DNA of 64,000 bases from Methanoculleus horonobensis (GCF_001602375.1 NZ_BCNY01000007.1:60027-124026); one strand, 5' to 3'. Positions 24,041-33,886 are shown, counted from the stretch's first letter. Program-made: numbers and translations. Notes: generated by a model from the sequence alone, not told the origin.

Positions 24041-26653
24041 ATGCGACGCGGCACCTGTTTCTGGATCGTCCTGCTCTCGGCACTCGCGCTTGTCGTGGGT
24101 GCGGGGGCACAGACGGGAGATCCTGCGGTTATCTGGAACCGGACGTATGGAGGACCTGACACATACGACGCGGCCTACGCGGCCGTTCCCGACCCCGGCG
24201 GAACCGGGCTATTCCTTGCCGGGGAGACGGCGTCGTTCGGTGCGAAGACGGACGCCTGGGTGATCCGGCTCGCGCCGGACGGGGGCGAGGAGTGGAACAG
24301 AACATACGGCGGGGAGGAGGCCGACGCTGCGCATTCCATCATCAGAACCAATAGCAGCAACCTCCTCTTCGCCGGGAACCTCACCCTGGTCACGAACGGG
24401 ACAGAGGCGGACACCGATGCCTGGCTCGTGGAGATAGACCCCTCCGGCGGCGAGGTCTGGAACCGGACGTACGGCGGCCCTGACGTCAACGCCACGGCCG
24501 CCGCGGTTATCGAGGCGGAGGACGGAGGCTACGTCTTCGTCGGCTCCATCACGCCGCGGGAAGGGAATGAATCATCGGCCTGGGCGGTCAGGGTAAACGA
24601 GGTGGGTGATGAGACCTGGAACCGGACGTTCGGCGGAGCCGGGGAGAATGCCGCGAACGCCGTCACCCGGATCCCCGGTGGGGACTTCGTCGTTGCCGGC
24701 AGCACCGGGTCCTCGGGAGCGGGCATGGCCGACGTCTGGGTGGTCCGGCTGGACGGATCCGGTAGCGAGGTCTGGAACAGGACGTTCGGCAGCCCCGACG
24801 ACGATGCCGGTCGGGCGGTGATCAACACCTCTGAGGGCAACCTGCTCGTCGCCGGCACGTTCACGGAGCGGCCGGACAACACGACGGTCGATACCGACGC
24901 CCTCCTCATCAAGCTCACGCCCGACGGGGATATCGTCTGGAACTGGATCTACGGCGACTTCGGCGTGAACGAGACGGCGGCGGCCGTCATCGAGACTCCG
25001 GACGGCGGCTACCTCTTCGCCGGGGAGACGGCTTACCCCGGGGTGGACGATACCGACGCCTGGCTGGTCGCGACCGACGCCGACGGGGCGGTGGCGTGGA
25101 GCCGGACGTTCGGCGGTATAAACTCCGACGATGCGGCCGCATCGCTCATCGAGTCCGCACCGGGTGAGTTCGTCTTCGCAGGGATGTTCAACGCCACGGT
25201 GAGCGGAGGGACGGCGAATATGGATGCCTGGGCGGTGAAACTGGGGCCGGAGCCCACGCCGACGCCGACACCGACCGCTACCCCGACTGCTACCCCGACA
25301 CCCGTGCCCACGGCGACACCTTCCAAGCCCTCGAAAGCACCGATAATCTCCCAGAAACCCCCGGTACCAACCGAAACGATGACTGCCGCCCCGTCACCGG
25401 CTATGACGGTTCCGACGGGAACCACCTCACCGTCTCCGACAGCGGCTCCTACGGCGCCCTCCTCGCCCGGACCCACCTGGACGACGACGCCCACGGCCGC
25501 GCCGACGGTGACGGGCGCACCGTCACCGACCATGACGGCCGGGCCGTCTCCGACCATGACGCCGGTCGGCAACGACGACGATGACGATGATGACAATGAC
25601 GACGGCAATAACCAGACCGGCGGCGCGGCAAACGAATCGCTCTCGGGGACGGTCTGGTTCGACCTGAACGGTGACGGCGCCCGCGATCCCGGCGAGCCGG
25701 GTATCCCCGAGATCAGCGTGCGGCTGATCGGCCAGCGAACCATGATGGACTATACCACCACCGGCCCGGACGGGTCATACCGGTTTGGGGCCATCCCCTC
25801 CATCGGTTACGCCGGTGTTGAGTTCATTCTCCCGGACGGGTATTCCTGCACCGTCCCGGGCCTGGACAACCATGCCGCACCTCTCGGCACGGACGTGATA
25901 TTCGCCGAAGGCGGGGTCGACAGGCAGACCCTGGATGCGGGGCTCGTCGGAGATCTCCTGCCCGGAACCCCGGCAGCGTCCTACGGGTGGGTGCTCGGGA
26001 CGGTCTGGAGCGACGATAGCCGGGACGGTATCAACGACGAGGCCTACGGCCTGACGGACGTCGAGGTCCGCCTCCTGGACGCGGGCGGGAACGTGGCGGG
26101 ATCGACCCGAACCAGGTATCACGACAGTCACTTCTCCATGTATCTCTTCGGCCCGCTCCCGCCCGGGGAATACTCCGTCGCGTTCACTGCGCCGGAAGGT
26201 TACGTCTTCACGAGTCCCGGCCGGGACAGCTACGCCGACCCCTCGACCGGGGCGACCGGCCCGTTTACGGTCGGCGGGGGGGAAGCGGTCGTCAGGGGTG
26301 CGGGGCTGTTCCTCTCCCCCGCCCCGATCCCCTCGCCCGGTGAGCCGGAGATTAAGCCCTCAGTTGAGAACGGGACGGACGATGAGCAGGAGCAGCGGGA
26401 CGATGTGGCTGATGGCGAGGACTCTGAGCCGGGCGGGCCGGCCGTGACCGACGGCCCGGAGGCTCCGGTGAACGAGACCGCCGACGACGGCGATGCCGCC
26501 GGCGAGCGGGAACCCGTGTGGAAGATCGGTGACGATTGGGACGAGGTTAGAGACAACGACGACCGGAAAGAGATTAAAGACGATGACCGGGAGAAAGCGG
26601 ATGAGGTGGGAGAGAGCGACCGGCGTGACGACGGCAGGGACGAGGATGATTGA
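24041..26653 (+). CDS. Secreted seven-bladed propeller/SdrD-like surface protein
   Basis: An 870-residue protein. After a signal peptide (VLLSALALVVGAGAQ) come seven repeats of about 52 residues, each ending in a W(N)RT(Y/F)GG-like motif, suggesting a seven-bladed beta-propeller over about residues 28-405. Most repeats hold an N-R-T glycosylation sequon. A Pro/Thr stalk and an Asp-rich stretch follow (about 405-525). Two SdrD B-like domains come next (GTVWFDLNGDGARDPGEPG and GTVWSDDSRDGIND). The last 120 residues are very acidic, with no PGF-CTERM or membrane anchor. Attachment may be ionic or the protein may be released. An AT-rich TATA region lies near 23885-23905. Confidence 0.85.
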   Translation: MRRGTCFWIVLLSALALVVGAGAQTGDPAVIWNRTYGGPDTYDAAYAAVPDPGGTGLFLAGETASFGAKTDAWVIRLAPDGGEEWNRTYGGEEADAAHSIIRTNSSNLLFAGNLTLVTNGTEADTDAWLVEIDPSGGEVWNRTYGGPDVNATAAAVIEAEDGGYVFVGSITPREGNESSAWAVRVNEVGDETWNRTFGGAGENAANAVTRIPGGDFVVAGSTGSSGAGMADVWVVRLDGSGSEVWNRTFGSPDDDAGRAVINTSEGNLLVAGTFTERPDNTTVDTDALLIKLTPDGDIVWNWIYGDFGVNETAAAVIETPDGGYLFAGETAYPGVDDTDAWLVATDADGAVAWSRTFGGINSDDAAASLIESAPGEFVFAGMFNATVSGGTANMDAWAVKLGPEPTPTPTPTATPTATPTPVPTATPSKPSKAPIISQKPPVPTETMTAAPSPAMTVPTGTTSPSPTAAPTAPSSPGPTWTTTPTAAPTVTGAPSPTMTAGPSPTMTPVGNDDDDDDDNDDGNNQTGGAANESLSGTVWFDLNGDGARDPGEPGIPEISVRLIGQRTMMDYTTTGPDGSYRFGAIPSIGYAGVEFILPDGYSCTVPGLDNHAAPLGTDVIFAEGGVDRQTLDAGLVGDLLPGTPAASYGWVLGTVWSDDSRDGINDEAYGLTDVEVRLLDAGGNVAGSTRTRYHDSHFSMYLFGPLPPGEYSVAFTAPEGYVFTSPGRDSYADPSTGATGPFTVGGGEAVVRGAGLFLSPAPIPSPGEPEIKPSVENGTDDEQEQRDDVADGEDSEPGGPAVTDGPEAPVNETADDGDAAGEREPVWKIGDDWDEVRDNDDRKEIKDDDREKADEVGESDRRDDGRDEDD

Positions 26654-27010
26654 TCGGGAGGAGTAAAGCGGCGTTCGGCAGAGGCGGTGCGCGCTCATTC
26701 TATGGTTTTCTGACCGGCACGGCTTCCTGCTCACCATCGGTTCGGGTCATGGAGGTCCGGGCATTCTCTGTTTTCATGGCGATAACAGCGCGGATTGGTC
26801 GGCCGAACCCGGGGACGCCCGACGCATCTCTTCCGGATTAATAAAAATATTAATATAATATAATGCCTATCAGAGACCGAACCCCGGGGCCGGTAACGGA
26901 TCGGAAAAAATCCCGACCCTGCAGGCTACCAGAAAGCGGTGCCGGGAGGCATTGCGACTGCATCACCGGGGTTACACGCCCGGAGCGTCCGGGCAGACGA
27001 GGTGAACCGA
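26654..27010 (+). promoter_or_regulatory. 357-bp gap with AT-rich promoter and leader of the SdrD-like gene
   Basis: No convincing gene is visible. A very AT-rich block at about 26838-26862, with alternating AATATTAATATAATATAAT, is the likely promoter of the gene at 27011. That leaves a GC-rich leader of about 120-140 bases. Confidence 0.4.
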
Positions 27011-27502
27011 GTGAGATACATCAGCGTTCTTGCAGCAGTCATCGTATCAGCGTTCGTATTCGGTTCGATCGCAGGCGCCGTCGTCACGGCGGAGCCCGGA
27101 TCGGGTGCAGTGTATGAGAGAACCGTCGGCACGATCGGGGGCACGATCTTTTTAGATGCCGACGCGAACGGCGTCCAGAACCCCGGCGAGTGGGGGCTGA
27201 GCGGCGTCGTCGTCCACCTCCTCGACGCCGCGGGGGAGCGGGTTGCAACGGCGGAGACGTTCGCCCACGCCTGTGAGGGGCTTTATATCTTCAGCGGCGT
27301 CACCCCGGGGAACTACACCGTCGAGGTCGTCCCGCCGGAGGGCTATGGTTTCACCGTCCCCGGCATGGGGGCTCCCGGGGAGACGGCGAGCACCGTCGAT
27401 GCTGCGAACGGCACGACGACCGCCATCGACCTGACAGAAGAGATGGTTCAGATGATGGATCTCGTCGTCAGGGATGCCGGCCTGGTGCCGGCCGCTGCCT
27501 GA
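27011..27502 (+). CDS. Secreted single SdrD B-like domain protein
   Basis: A 163-residue protein with an N-terminal signal peptide (VLAAVIVSAFVFGSIAGAV) and one SdrD B-like beta-sandwich, GGTIFLDADANGVQNPGEWG through YTVEVVPPEGYGFTVPGMG. This is the same domain type as in the large surface protein upstream. The start is GTG at 27011, five bases after GAGGTGA; the longer upstream frame lacks a signal peptide at its start. Its role on the cell surface is unknown. Confidence 0.8.
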   Translation: MRYISVLAAVIVSAFVFGSIAGAVVTAEPGSGAVYERTVGTIGGTIFLDADANGVQNPGEWGLSGVVVHLLDAAGERVATAETFAHACEGLYIFSGVTPGNYTVEVVPPEGYGFTVPGMGAPGETASTVDAANGTTTAIDLTEEMVQMMDLVVRDAGLVPAAA

Positions 27503-27510
27503 CGGCGATC

Positions 27511-27517
27511 AAACATT
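27511..27517. terminator. T7 run between convergent genes
   Basis: Seven T lie in the 18-bp gap after the SdrD-like gene and before the end of the minus-strand gene at 27521. They suit termination of the plus transcript. Confidence 0.45.
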
Positions 27518-27520
27518 TTT

Positions 27521-27781
27521 TTACTGGTGTTCCGCGACGTGTTTCCGGAGCATCGTTCCGGGTTTGTAGCGGTCGGCGATCTCGAGCGCCGTCTTCCGGA
27601 GAGCCGCGTGCTCCACGATGCACGACTCCGGCGGAGCCGCGTTCCGAAGGATCTGGGAGGTGTTCTCGGTTATCTGGATGAGCTCCGTTGCTATCAGGGC
27701 GTTGAGCCAGACGAGGTCGCGGAGCATCTCTTTCATTTCTTCGTCCTGGTGCATGGATACAAATGGGCGGTGCTTCCACAT
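27521..27781 (-). CDS. Small hypothetical protein
   Basis: An 86-residue, probably helical protein with the segment MLRDLVWLNALIATELIQIT, and no cysteine pair or domain I recognise. Third codon positions are GC-rich as in neighbouring genes, which supports coding. ATG at 27781 or 27754 could start it. It lies divergently next to the DNA ligase gene. Confidence 0.6.
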   Translation of the reverse strand: MWKHRPFVSMHQDEEMKEMLRDLVWLNALIATELIQITENTSQILRNAAPPESCIVEHAALRKTALEIADRYKPGTMLRKHVAEHQ

Positions 27782-27852
27782 CAATCGTGCCGAACCGGCC
27801 GCGGCAGAACAGAAGGGTTGATTGACCCCGCCGGGAAATACTTCAGGAGATT

Positions 27853-29505
27853 ATGGGTATGCAGTTTCTGGAGTTCGCTCAAGTCTGCGAGCACCTTGAA
27901 GGGACCCCCGGGCGCCTCGATATGATCGAGCAGGTCGCCGCCGTTCTTCCCCGGCTCGACGACGAGGAGCTCCCCGTCTTCGTCCGGTTCGTCATGGGCA
28001 GGGTCTTTCCCGACTGGAGCACCAAAAAACTCGGCGTGGGCCCGAACCTTCTCTACGACGCCGTGGCCTACGTCGTCGGGACGAAGCGGGAGACCGTCCG
28101 CGAGGCGATCAACACGACCGGGGACGTGGGTCTCGCCGTCGAGGGGCTCCTTGCACGGAAGGAGCAGACATCGTTCTTCATCCAGGAACTCGACCTCCTC
28201 GACGTCTACCGGGAACTCGAGCGGATGGCGGCCGCCGAAGGACAGCGGTCGCAGCGGGAGAAACTCCGCGTGGCGCAGGGCCTCTTCGGGAACGCCCGGC
28301 CGCTCGAGGGGCGATACCTCGCGCGGCTGATGCTCGAGGAGCTCCGGATCGGGATGGGGGAAGGGAACGTCCGCGACGCCGTCGCGAAGGCGTTCGAGCT
28401 TGACGTCCGCCTGGTCGAGCATGCCCACCAGGCGCTGAACGATCTCGGGGAGGTCGCCCTCCTTGCCCGGCGCGACCCCGACGCGCTCTCCGGTGTGACG
28501 ATCGAGCCGTTCCGGCCGGTGAAGATGATGCTCGCGCAGGCGGGAACCATCGCCGCCCAGATTGAGGATCACGGCGAGGTGGCGGTCGAGTACAAGTACG
28601 ACGGGAGCCGGTTCCAGTTCCACAAGGTGGGCGATGTCTGCCGGATCTACTCGCGGAGACTGGAGGACGTCACGGAGAGCCTCCCCGACATCGCGAACCT
28701 CCTCCTGGAGGCGACCGACCACGACGTCATTCTGGACGGGGAAGCGGTCGCCGTCCGCGACGGGAAGCCCATGCCGTTCCAGTACGTGATCCGGCGGTTC
28801 CGGCGCAAGCACGAGGTGGACTCGATGATGGAGAAGATCGAGCTCGTGCCGATGGTCTTCGATATCCTCTACCTGGACGGCGAGACGCTGATGGATCGCC
28901 CCCTCGCGGAGCGGCGGAAAGCCCTCGACGAAGTGCTCGGCGCACACGTCGCTCCGCAGTTCCCGGCCACCGACGCGGCCGCGGCGGAGGCGATCTACGC
29001 CGAAGCCCTCGACCTCGGGCACGAGGGCGTGATGGTGAAGGTTCTCGACTCGCCCTACACTCCCGGCGTCCGGGGCCGCCTCTGGGTGAAGGTCAAACCC
29101 GGCGTCGAGACGCTCGACCTCGTGGTCGTGGGGGCGGAGTGGGGCGAGGGCCGGAGGGCCGGGACGTTCGGCTCGTTCCTGCTCGCGGTGCAGGATCAGG
29201 GGCGGCTCCTCCCGGTCGGGAAGGTTGCGACCGGGATCACGGACGAGGTGCTGGCCGACCTTTACGCCCTCTTCAAGGATAAGGTGATTGCCCGCTCCGG
29301 AAAAGAGGTCACGCTCGAGCCGGAGGTGGTCTTCGAGGTGGGCTACTCCGAGATCCAGACGAGCCCGAACTACGAGAGCGGTTACGCGCTCCGGTTCCCG
29401 CGGTTCGTCAGGGTGCGCGAGGACAAGAGCGTCGACGAGGCCGAGACCCTTGAAGCGCTCGTCGAGCGCTACGCCCGGCAGAAGAATGGACTGGGGTCTC
29501 TTTAA
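27853..29505 (+). CDS. lig: ATP-dependent DNA ligase
   Basis: A 550-residue archaeal ligase joining nicks in replication and repair. An N-terminal DNA-binding domain (about 1-210) is followed by the adenylation domain with the nucleophile motif [13 protein letters not shown], then [48 protein letters not shown] and LWVKVKPG. An OB-fold follows to the end. AGGAGA lies just before ATG 27853, and ATG 27859 is equally placed. Length is normal for the family. Confidence 0.95.
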   Translation: MGMQFLEFAQVCEHLEGTPGRLDMIEQVAAVLPRLDDEELPVFVRFVMGRVFPDWSTKKLGVGPNLLYDAVAYVVGTKRETVREAINTTGDVGLAVEGLLARKEQTSFFIQELDLLDVYRELERMAAAEGQRSQREKLRVAQGLFGNARPLEGRYLARLMLEELRIGMGEGNVRDAVAKAFELDVRLVEHAHQALNDLGEVALLARRDPDALSGVTIEPFRPVKMMLAQAGTIAAQIEDHGEVAVEYKYDGSRFQFHKVGDVCRIYSRRLEDVTESLPDIANLLLEATDHDVILDGEAVAVRDGKPMPFQYVIRRFRRKHEVDSMMEKIELVPMVFDILYLDGETLMDRPLAERRKALDEVLGAHVAPQFPATDAAAAEAIYAEALDLGHEGVMVKVLDSPYTPGVRGRLWVKVKPGVETLDLVVVGAEWGEGRRAGTFGSFLLAVQDQGRLLPVGKVATGITDEVLADLYALFKDKVIARSGKEVTLEPEVVFEVGYSEIQTSPNYESGYALRFPRFVRVREDKSVDEAETLEALVERYARQKNGLGSL

Positions 29506-29539
29506 AAATCGCTTTTGCTGCACCCTCTCCTGTTTATTC

Positions 29540-30000
29540 CAGATGGTCGCAGTCCTGAGGCACTCCGGGGCACGGCTTTCCACCGGCTTCGCACCTTCGG
29601 TGCTCTAGCTCCGGTTCTCGAAGACCTCCGGCCTTCTCGAACTCCTGTCCTAAGGACAGTCGTTCTCCGAACCATCGCTTATCGCCATGACTGCCCCCGC
29701 CCCTGGGGAGGGGTGCGACGGGTCGTAGAGTGCGACTGCCGGAACGGCAGGAGCATGAGCACCGAAGGTGCGGAGGAGGAGCGCGAAGTGCGGGCGGGGT
29801 GGGGTCGATGATATCTGCGATCCTGGCGAGTTGGAGACAGGGGAGGGGGAGACCCCCTTCCCACCTGACGGTGGTCGAGCTCTGCTCCTTCGGAGCATCG
29901 CACTCCCCGTCTGTCCCTCCCCCCATGGCGATATCCCCACGGTCCACTGCAAGGGACATGCTGAGAAAAGACCGATCCCGGGGGCAAGCGGAGTTCTGCA
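29540..30000. repeat. Intergenic mosaic of palindromic repeats (second copy)
   Basis: The 541-bp gap between ligase and nreA has no gene. It contains short palindromes (GCACCTTCGGTGC, TGTCCTAAGGACA, CTGCCGGAACGGCAG, GCACCGAAGGTGC, GCTCCTTCGGAGC). It shares several modules with 16027-16621, including the sequence at 29859-29882 ending GACGGTGGTCGAGCTC, and ATGGCGATATCCCCACGGTCC. These look like REP-like elements or remains of a non-autonomous mobile element. Confidence 0.65.
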
Positions 30001-30046
30001 CCCCCACCTCCAGGAAGGGGTGACTAGATTAAGGCTTCAGAAGGCC

Positions 30047-31195
30047 CTAAAACTCAAACAACGTCTTCTGCGTCGTGAGTTCCGGGATGAGCCTGCTGTG
30101 GGGCTGCCAGTGGGTGAACCCGATCCGCCGGGAGGCAACGTCGATTGCCTGGCGAAGATCGGCGCACGGGGTCTTCTCGCCCTGCATGGCGTTCCGCGTC
30201 GCCTCCCGCACGACCCAGGTGCCGAGCGGCGCCCAGTACTCGCCGGTGACGTTTCGAAGGACGAGCACCCGTGCCGAGCGGCGCACGCTCTCCAGATACT
30301 CCGCGACCGCGAGGCGCGCCGAGTAGTACGCCCCCGCGATCGGGGAGTAGCCGGACTTGGTGAGCCCTTCGCCGTCCACGGCGATCGTCTCGTTCCCGCC
30401 GCCCCAGAGCGACTGTTTTCCCCAGACCTCGATCATCTCGAACTTCCAGTCCCCGGGGACGAGGAGGCAGACGATCTGGTTGCCGTAGAGTCCGCCGGAG
30501 AAGACCTCTATCCCGGAGAGCGGAGGGTAGCGGACGATCTTCTTCTTCAGTTGCTTTGAGACGGTGTCGTCGACCGCCGTGATCGCCCACCGGGTGGGGA
30601 CGACCCGCCGCTTCTTCTCGCTCCCGAGAAGCCCGGCGGTGAGGAGCTGGGTGATCCGGTAGACGTCGGTGCCCGAGGCGTTGAGGATCTCGCAGGCGTC
30701 GGTCGCGGAGAGATCGGTGTCCGACGTCGCCCGGTCGACCGCCCGGTCAACCCGGGCGTTCCCGAGGACGTCCATCTTTTTGATGGCGCCGGTGAGCCCG
30801 ACCGGGGCGATCGTCCCGTCGAACCGGAGGTCGAAGGCGACGGGTTTCGTGAACCGGACTTCCACGTCGAGCGGCAGGCTCGAGAGCGCGATCTCCTGGA
30901 TGTTCCCGGAGAGATTCTTCGCCTCGCCGGCACCGCGGATCGTCCGGGCCCGGAGCCCCACGATGTCCTCGATCCCGAGCCCCTGCGCCACCCAGTCCGG
31001 CGGATGGTCGGCGTCGTCGATCATCAGCGGGCCGCCCGCGACCTTCGGGTAGCCGTAACTCCCCACAAAGACCGACGGCGCTGCTCCCTGGTAATGGTCG
31101 CTCTGCCGGACCGGGAGTTGCGCATAGAACCTGCTCATGATAGGGCAGCGTTCGAGCCCGCAGAACCCCCTTCCCTTACACTCGGCGCATCGCAT
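30047..31195 (-). CDS. nreA: DNA repair protein NreA with C-terminal PCNA-interacting box
   Basis: A 382-residue protein. The N-terminus MRCAECKGRGFCGLERCPIM is a four-cysteine zinc finger. The rest is the archaeal NreA core. It ends QKTLFEF, a PCNA-interacting (PIP) motif seen in NreA proteins, which act in DNA damage tolerance. I chose ATG 31195, six bases after GGAGG and just past the stop of the upstream DUF2117 gene; ATG 31201 is also possible. The long upstream extension of the frame is antisense shadow. Confidence 0.9.
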   Translation of the reverse strand: MRCAECKGRGFCGLERCPIMSRFYAQLPVRQSDHYQGAAPSVFVGSYGYPKVAGGPLMIDDADHPPDWVAQGLGIEDIVGLRARTIRGAGEAKNLSGNIQEIALSSLPLDVEVRFTKPVAFDLRFDGTIAPVGLTGAIKKMDVLGNARVDRAVDRATSDTDLSATDACEILNASGTDVYRITQLLTAGLLGSEKKRRVVPTRWAITAVDDTVSKQLKKKIVRYPPLSGIEVFSGGLYGNQIVCLLVPGDWKFEMIEVWGKQSLWGGGNETIAVDGEGLTKSGYSPIAGAYYSARLAVAEYLESVRRSARVLVLRNVTGEYWAPLGTWVVREATRNAMQGEKTPCADLRQAIDVASRRIGFTHWQPHSRLIPELTTQKTLFEF

Positions 31196-31197
31196 GC

Positions 31198-32232
31198 TCA
31201 TCCTCCACGAAGGTCGAGGACGACCCGCACTCTCCCTGCGAGGACGCGGAGCGTCTCCTCGACCCACTCCTCCCATGAAGCGGTCTCGAGATCCCGGACG
31301 GCCGCAAGTTCCCGCCCGACGTCGTCGTCGCGGCCGTCCAGAACCTCGACCACTACCGACCCGGGCGCGTACCCGGGTGTCACGATGGCGTCGGCGTCCC
31401 CGTCGACCACGCCGAAGACCGGGATGCCGGAGTGCGAGCAGATGTGCCCGCAGACGGCCGTGGTATCGTCGCCGACGGCAAGGACGCCGGAGATATCCTC
31501 CCCGATCTCGCGGTAGAGGGTATGGCCGCAGTGGTCTATGACCGCGACCCGGCCCCCGCGGCGGGCGCGCTTGCCCTGCCGGGGCGAAACCTTCCGCACC
31601 GGCCCGCTCTTGCACCAGGCTTTCCGGATATCGGGAAGACCCGCGCGGAGGAGTTTCTCAAACCCGTGCGGTTTCGGATCGAGCCCCGAGACTGCCCGGA
31701 GCGTCCCGTTCTCGCTCGCGAGGACGACCGTCTCCGCCGTCGCGATTCCGATGACAAACCCGTTCACGAAGACCGCCTCCCCGGGCAGGCACCCACGAAC
31801 CTCCCGCACGCCTTCCCGCCGGGCGGCGTCGCTCTCTATAGAGACGAGGGCGTAACCCGTCAGCCGTGCGATCTCCTCAGCGAGCGTGCTGTCCCCGCGG
31901 TTCCAGCAGTAGACGGTGCCGCTCGAGGTCTCGACGTGGACGAGCCCCGGGAGCCTGCCGGCGACAAGTTCGCCGAATATCCGCCCGGACTCCGGGGTCT
32001 TTCCCCGGTTGACCAGGCATGCACGCTCCGAGATGCCCCCGAGCACCACGCTCGGCCGCTCGTCCGTGCAGACGACCGGGAGCCCCGACTCCTCGGCGGC
32101 CGTCCGGGCCATCACCCCCGCGACCAGCACCCGCCGGGGCGAGAGCAGATCGATCAGCCGCCCGACGTCGCCGGCATCGAAGGCCTCGGGGCCGTGCACC
32201 ACCATGACGATGTCCGCCGTCGGGGAGGTCAT
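31198..32232 (-). CDS. DUF2117 family methanogen protein
   Basis: A 344-residue protein starting MTSPTADIVMVVHGPEAFD. The N-terminal half, with the segment RRVLVAGVMARTAAEESGLP, and C-terminal motifs AVIDHCGHTLYREIGEDISG and GDDTTAVCGHICSHSGIPVFG match DUF2117 proteins known mainly from methanogens. The GDDTTAVCGHI block with conserved Asp, Cys and His looks like a catalytic or metal site, but no function is known. It is immediately upstream of nreA and likely co-transcribed. Confidence 0.8.
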   Translation of the reverse strand: MTSPTADIVMVVHGPEAFDAGDVGRLIDLLSPRRVLVAGVMARTAAEESGLPVVCTDERPSVVLGGISERACLVNRGKTPESGRIFGELVAGRLPGLVHVETSSGTVYCWNRGDSTLAEEIARLTGYALVSIESDAARREGVREVRGCLPGEAVFVNGFVIGIATAETVVLASENGTLRAVSGLDPKPHGFEKLLRAGLPDIRKAWCKSGPVRKVSPRQGKRARRGGRVAVIDHCGHTLYREIGEDISGVLAVGDDTTAVCGHICSHSGIPVFGVVDGDADAIVTPGYAPGSVVVEVLDGRDDDVGRELAAVRDLETASWEEWVEETLRVLAGRVRVVLDLRGG

Positions 32233-32330
32233 ACCCTGATCTTAGGTCTTCGAGGACTATCAGGTTACCTCTGCGGGCTTGCGGATGATGGGTGAGAAGG
32301 CCCCGTCCATAAGGGTGGGATGGTGTTCAA

Positions 32331-33017
32331 CTATCCCGACGAGTTCTGGATTGGGAGGTAGGGGATCAGGGAACTCGCGAGTTTCGCGATATCCATCGAC
32401 TGCATGACGACCTTGCCCGGCCCGGTCAGCGTCGTCAGGAAGAGTCCTTCGCCGCCGAAGAAGACGGTCTTCACGCCGCCGGCAACCTGGATGCTGTAAT
32501 CGACGGTGCTCTCGAACCCGACGACGAGGCCCGTCTCGACCTTGACCACCTCGCCCGGCGCAAGCGTCATCTCCATGATGTCGCCGCAGCAGTGAAGGAA
32601 CGCCTTCCCGCTGCCGGAGAGCCTCTGGAGGATGAACCCCTCGCCGCCGAACACGCCCGACCGGAGTTTCTTCGTGAACGCGATGTCGAGGTCGATGCCC
32701 TGTTCGGAGCAGAGGAACGCGTCTTTCTGGGCGATGAACTCGTTCCCGTTCAGGTCGAGGGTGAAGATCTTTCCCGGGACGTTCCCGGCGAACGAGACGA
32801 ACCCCTCTCCCCCCTGTGGGGTGAACTCGGTCATGAAGAGCCCTTCGCCGGTCATCATCCGCTTGAGCCCTTTGAAGAGCCCGCCCTTCATGTTGGTGGT
32901 CATCTGCATATTCCCGCTCATGTTGACCATGGCGCCGGCCTCGGCGCAGGCTTTCTCGCCGGGGGCGAGGCGGAGTTTCACCATCTGGAGGTTGTCTCCG
33001 GTGATCTCGTATTGCAT
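32331..33017 (-). CDS. AIM24/TIGR00266-type beta-helix protein
   Basis: A 228-residue protein starting MQYEITGDNLQMVKLRLAPG. It contains repeated FGGEGFILQRLSGSGKAFLHC and FFGGEGLFLTTLTGPGKVVMQS blocks, typical of the AIM24 family. The fold is a TRAP-like beta-barrel; molecular function is unknown. No export signal is visible. Confidence 0.85.
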   Translation of the reverse strand: MQYEITGDNLQMVKLRLAPGEKACAEAGAMVNMSGNMQMTTNMKGGLFKGLKRMMTGEGLFMTEFTPQGGEGFVSFAGNVPGKIFTLDLNGNEFIAQKDAFLCSEQGIDLDIAFTKKLRSGVFGGEGFILQRLSGSGKAFLHCCGDIMEMTLAPGEVVKVETGLVVGFESTVDYSIQVAGGVKTVFFGGEGLFLTTLTGPGKVVMQSMDIAKLASSLIPYLPIQNSSG

Positions 33018-33197
33018 ACCGGAATATCTTCCGTTTTGGGTAATTGGTCTTTTCTCTTTGGTCACGGGACGCCTGCGGCAGTTTTTTGGGAACTACGGAG
33101 CGGACGGCTTAATAGCGATCGATGCCGTAACGATCGTTATGCGGAACGGATTGTCTATCATCCGCTTCATCGACGTTCCGGCCGGTGAGGTGGCAAC

Positions 33198-33482
33198 ATG
33201 AGGATGATCGCTACCATCCTGCTCATCTTTGCCGTTTTAGCTGCTGCCGCCGCCACGCCGCCCGACGCCGACGCACCGGGAAGCGTGCTCGAGACGCTCG
33301 AATCGATCCGGGAGGTTGTCGGGGAGCTCGCGCAGACCGGTGCCGACCTGCTCTCGTTCGCCCGCGACGTCCTCGGGTGGCTCGAAACGGGGATCGGGTA
33401 TCTCGAACGCCTGATGAACCTGGCGGAGTCGGGGATGGGTTTCGTGAACGAGACCGTCGAACGGGTTGCATCTTCCCCCTGA
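33198..33482 (+). CDS. Small secreted hypothetical protein
   Basis: A 94-residue protein with an N-terminal signal peptide (MRMIATILLIFAVLAAAAA) and an amphipathic helical remainder with regular Leu/Ile spacing (VLETLESIREVVGELAQTG). GAGGTGG lies four bases before the ATG. I do not recognise a family. Confidence 0.65.
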   Translation: MRMIATILLIFAVLAAAAATPPDADAPGSVLETLESIREVVGELAQTGADLLSFARDVLGWLETGIGYLERLMNLAESGMGFVNETVERVASSP

Positions 33483-33598
33483 GTTCCGGGCGGGGAATTC
33501 GTCTGCACCCTGCCGCCGGTGCAGGTTTTTCTTCTTTCTTGTGCTGTAGTCCGACGCAGAATCGCAAAGTATATCATCTGGAAAAATAATTTCTCCGC

Positions 33599-33886
33599 GT
33601 GACATCCGATCGCGGGACTCATGCCGCGGTGTACCCCGACGATGCGCCTATCGGGGATGCGTATCTCACGCACGAGGCCGTCCAGGCCATCCTCGAGCGG
33701 CAGAAGAATCTTTGCGCCGGGTGCAGCGTCTCGCTCGACGCCGGATCGACGCACTTCGATCTCTGGCGGCCGGCGATCTGCGGCGGGCCCCGTACGCTCG
33801 GGAACCTGGCAGCCCTCTGCCCCTCCTGCCACCGGAACCATATGCGCCGGATCCGGGAGGAGTTCGCCGACCATAAGAATAAGTAA
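33599..33886 (+). CDS. HNH-like small zinc protein
   Basis: A 95-residue protein. KNLCAGCSVSL and ALCPSCHRNHMRRIREEF give the two CxxC pairs and the C-terminal His of an HNH nuclease fold, but the central His-His of the usual HNH core is replaced by HFDLW. It may be a degenerate HNH domain. The start is GTG at 33599, about 25 bp after a TATA-like AAAGTATATC, suggesting a leaderless mRNA. Confidence 0.65.
   Translation: MTSDRGTHAAVYPDDAPIGDAYLTHEAVQAILERQKNLCAGCSVSLDAGSTHFDLWRPAICGGPRTLGNLAALCPSCHRNHMRRIREEFADHKNK

Noticed and set aside
26863..27117. 84-residue frame before the SdrD-like gene
   Set aside because: It overlaps the start of a gene with a signal peptide and good ribosome-binding site, and lacks coding-type third positions.
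27781..29583. 600-residue open frame antisense to DNA ligase
   Set aside because: The same antisense shadow effect; the ligase on the plus strand has all catalytic motifs.
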